From: Verrucomicrobiota bacterium
GTDB lineage: Bacteria; Verrucomicrobiota; Verrucomicrobiia; Chthoniobacterales; Terrimicrobiaceae
DNA length: 10,421 nucleotides
NCBI GenBank assembly: GCA_026398285.1
Contig: JAPLTI010000231.1
Location: forward strand, 1-10,421
Direction of reading: 5' to 3'
Part shown: positions 6,914 through 10,421 of the stretch, piece by piece
How the letters are laid out: each line of letters opens with the position of its first letter
How positions within the stretch are numbered: position 1 is the stretch's first letter
The notes under the pieces: generated by a model
Told to the model about the DNA's origin: nothing
The model's input: only the letters and a program-made list of their open reading frames with translations
Database searches by the model: none
Translations under genes and position numbers: made by a program

Positions 6914-7008
6914 AAAAATAAAAAGCACACCTGCCTGCATGCCTGTGGCGTAGATTGCATGCGGAACCACCCGCCAACGCATTTGCTGAACACCAAACTT
7001 TACTCATA

Positions 7009-8100
7009 ATGACCACGACAACCATCACACTCGGAGACCGCCAGTTCATACTGGATCGCGATAAGGCCGAAGCCGCATTCGCCGCCAAGCGCGTCATCAA
7101 TGGACGCCAAACGATGTTCTTCAACATTCTGCCCTTGAAATACACCTGGGCCTACGACCTCTACAAAAAAATGAAGGCGAACCACTGGGAGCCGGAGGAT
7201 GTGCCGATGCAGAAGGATTGCGAACATTGGCGCGACACAAGCGGGACGATCTCTGATGTGGACCGTTGGATTATCAAGATGGGTATCGGTTATTTTTCCG
7301 CCGCCGAAGGCATCGTGGGCGACAACATTCTCCATGTCATCCGTGAAGCGGTCACCGCCCCCGAGCTCAAGCTCGTGCTGGGTCGCCATGCGCAGGAGGA
7401 AAACATCCACGCCGACTCGCTGGTTTACATGATCAGTTCGCTTGGCATCAACCCGCACGAGTGCGAAGCCATGTTTGAGGATGTGAGGACGATCAAAAAC
7501 AAAACGGATTTTGTCGTCAGCAACAGCCGTGCGCTCCGCCGCGACATGGATCTCACCCATCTTGAGAACAAGCTCGCACTCGCCAAGAATATCTTCCTCT
7601 TTGGCCAGTGCATGGAGGGGACGCAGTTCTACGGCCTCTTTGGAATGGTGCTTGCGCTCTACCGCCAGAACAAATTCCCCGGCATCGGGCAGATGTTCAG
7701 CTACACGCTGCGCGACGAATCAAACCACATCGAGCTTCTGCGCCAACTTTTCCAAGACCTCGTTGACGAGAATCCTGAAATCTGGACTGAGGAATTCCGC
7801 GAGGAACTTCGTTCCACGATGGCCGAGGCGATTGCGCTCGAGAAACAATTCATCCGTGATTGCCTGCCCGTGGCCGCCGTTGGCCTCACAGCCGACGAGT
7901 TCGGGCGCTACATCGACTACATCGGCGATCGCCGTCTTGTCGGTGTGGGGCTCGAGCCGCTGCACAAAAACCTCGAGAATCCGCTCCCATGGCTCTCCGA
8001 AATGATGGAGATCAAAAAAGAGACGAACTTCTTCGAAGGCCGTGTCACGGAATATCGCCGAGGCATTGACCTCGCCGGCGTGAGCGACGACGAACTTTAA
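7009..8100 (+). CDS. nrdB: Ribonucleotide reductase beta subunit, class Ic-like
   Basis: The 363-residue ferritin-fold R2 subunit generates the oxidant that NrdA needs to reduce ribonucleotides. All six metal ligands are visible: Glu100 (SAAEG), Glu131 and His134 (QEENIH), Glu203 (CMEGTQFY), Glu237 and His240 (RDESNH). The residue four after His134, where radical Tyr122 sits in E. coli, is Leu138. Chlamydia trachomatis has Phe127 there and uses a Mn/Fe cofactor, so a radical-tyrosine-free class Ic type is inferred. Trp47, Tyr232, Asp236 and Tyr349 match the Chlamydia electron-transfer residues Trp51, Tyr222, Asp226 and Tyr338. The ATG at 7009 gives the normal N-terminus; an in-frame ATG at 6955 would add 18 unlike residues. 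There is no Shine-Dalgarno sequence. nrdA follows after 26 bases without a terminator. Confidence 0.95.
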   Translation: MTTTTITLGDRQFILDRDKAEAAFAAKRVINGRQTMFFNILPLKYTWAYDLYKKMKANHWEPEDVPMQKDCEHWRDTSGTISDVDRWIIKMGIGYFSAAEGIVGDNILHVIREAVTAPELKLVLGRHAQEENIHADSLVYMISSLGINPHECEAMFEDVRTIKNKTDFVVSNSRALRRDMDLTHLENKLALAKNIFLFGQCMEGTQFYGLFGMVLALYRQNKFPGIGQMFSYTLRDESNHIELLRQLFQDLVDENPEIWTEEFREELRSTMAEAIALEKQFIRDCLPVAAVGLTADEFGRYIDYIGDRRLVGVGLEPLHKNLENPLPWLSEMMEIKKETNFFEGRVTEYRRGIDLAGVSDDEL

Positions 8101-8126
8101 AAAACCCTCCACTACCCAAAAAACAC

Positions 8127-10421
<2,295 letters not shown>

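Larger units (their letters stand above)
6632..7008. other. Regulatory gap upstream of nrdB
   Basis: No credible gene is seen in this 377-base gap, which is much richer in A and T than its surroundings. A short + frame (6729-6914) and a - frame (6646-6828) show no family-like sequence. It contains phased A/T tracts (6783-6838), an NrdR-like palindrome (6866-6883) with a weaker half-site downstream, and a bulged hairpin at 6758-6779 (ATCA, bulged T, GGAAA / TTTCC, TGAT) followed by T runs. The nrdB promoter must lie here, but I cannot assign clear -35 and -10 boxes. Confidence 0.6.

Noticed and set aside
6937..6962. Two GCATGC hexamers 20 bases apart upstream of nrdB
   Set aside because: Six-base palindromes recur by chance and neither is part of a larger symmetric site; no known regulator fits.
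6955..7008. ATG 6955 as nrdB start
   Set aside because: It adds 18 residues unlike R2 proteins, while ATG 7009 gives the usual N-terminus. The same reasoning excludes the TTG at 5740 for efp.

Overview
This roughly 10.4 kb window looks like ordinary chromosome from a member of the PVC superphylum, most likely Verrucomicrobiota. Three observations suggest this. The ribonucleotide reductase is of the type known from Chlamydia: a long NrdA with tandem N-terminal ATP-cones and an NrdB without the radical tyrosine. Base composition is moderately GC-rich. Several strong housekeeping genes have no Shine-Dalgarno sequence. The assignment is an inference from recalled families, not from a database search. 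All confident genes lie on the + strand. I see no rRNA, tRNA, CRISPR array, insertion sequence or prophage.

Layout: (1) 1-221 is an intergenic leader, then acpP (acyl carrier protein) with a strong UUCG-loop terminator. (2) 560-5730 is a tight three-gene cluster: a glycogen/starch-synthase-like protein that has lost most catalytic signature residues, then recJ (single-strand exonuclease) and recG (branched-DNA helicase), which overlap by an ATGA. (3) 5782-6339 is efp (elongation factor P), whose tip carries Asn where the modified Lys or Arg normally sits. (4) 6396-6563 is a small predicted secreted protein of 55 residues with a good terminator. (5) 6632-7008 is a regulatory gap holding phased A/T tracts and a palindrome that matches the NrdR box. 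(6) 7009-10421 is nrdB followed by nrdA; nrdA runs off the right edge.

Functionally the window combines fatty-acid carrier supply (AcpP), DNA repair and fork rescue (RecJ, RecG), translation of polyproline stretches (EF-P) and dNTP synthesis (NrdAB). The two reductase genes appear to form one operon under NrdR control, with dATP/ATP feedback through the ATP-cones. No wholly new multi-gene system is evident. The unusual points are within familiar genes: Leu in place of the radical Tyr in NrdB, three ATP-cones in NrdA with the first degenerate, an EF-P with a non-canonical tip, and a probable glycogen-synthase pseudoenzyme beside repair genes.
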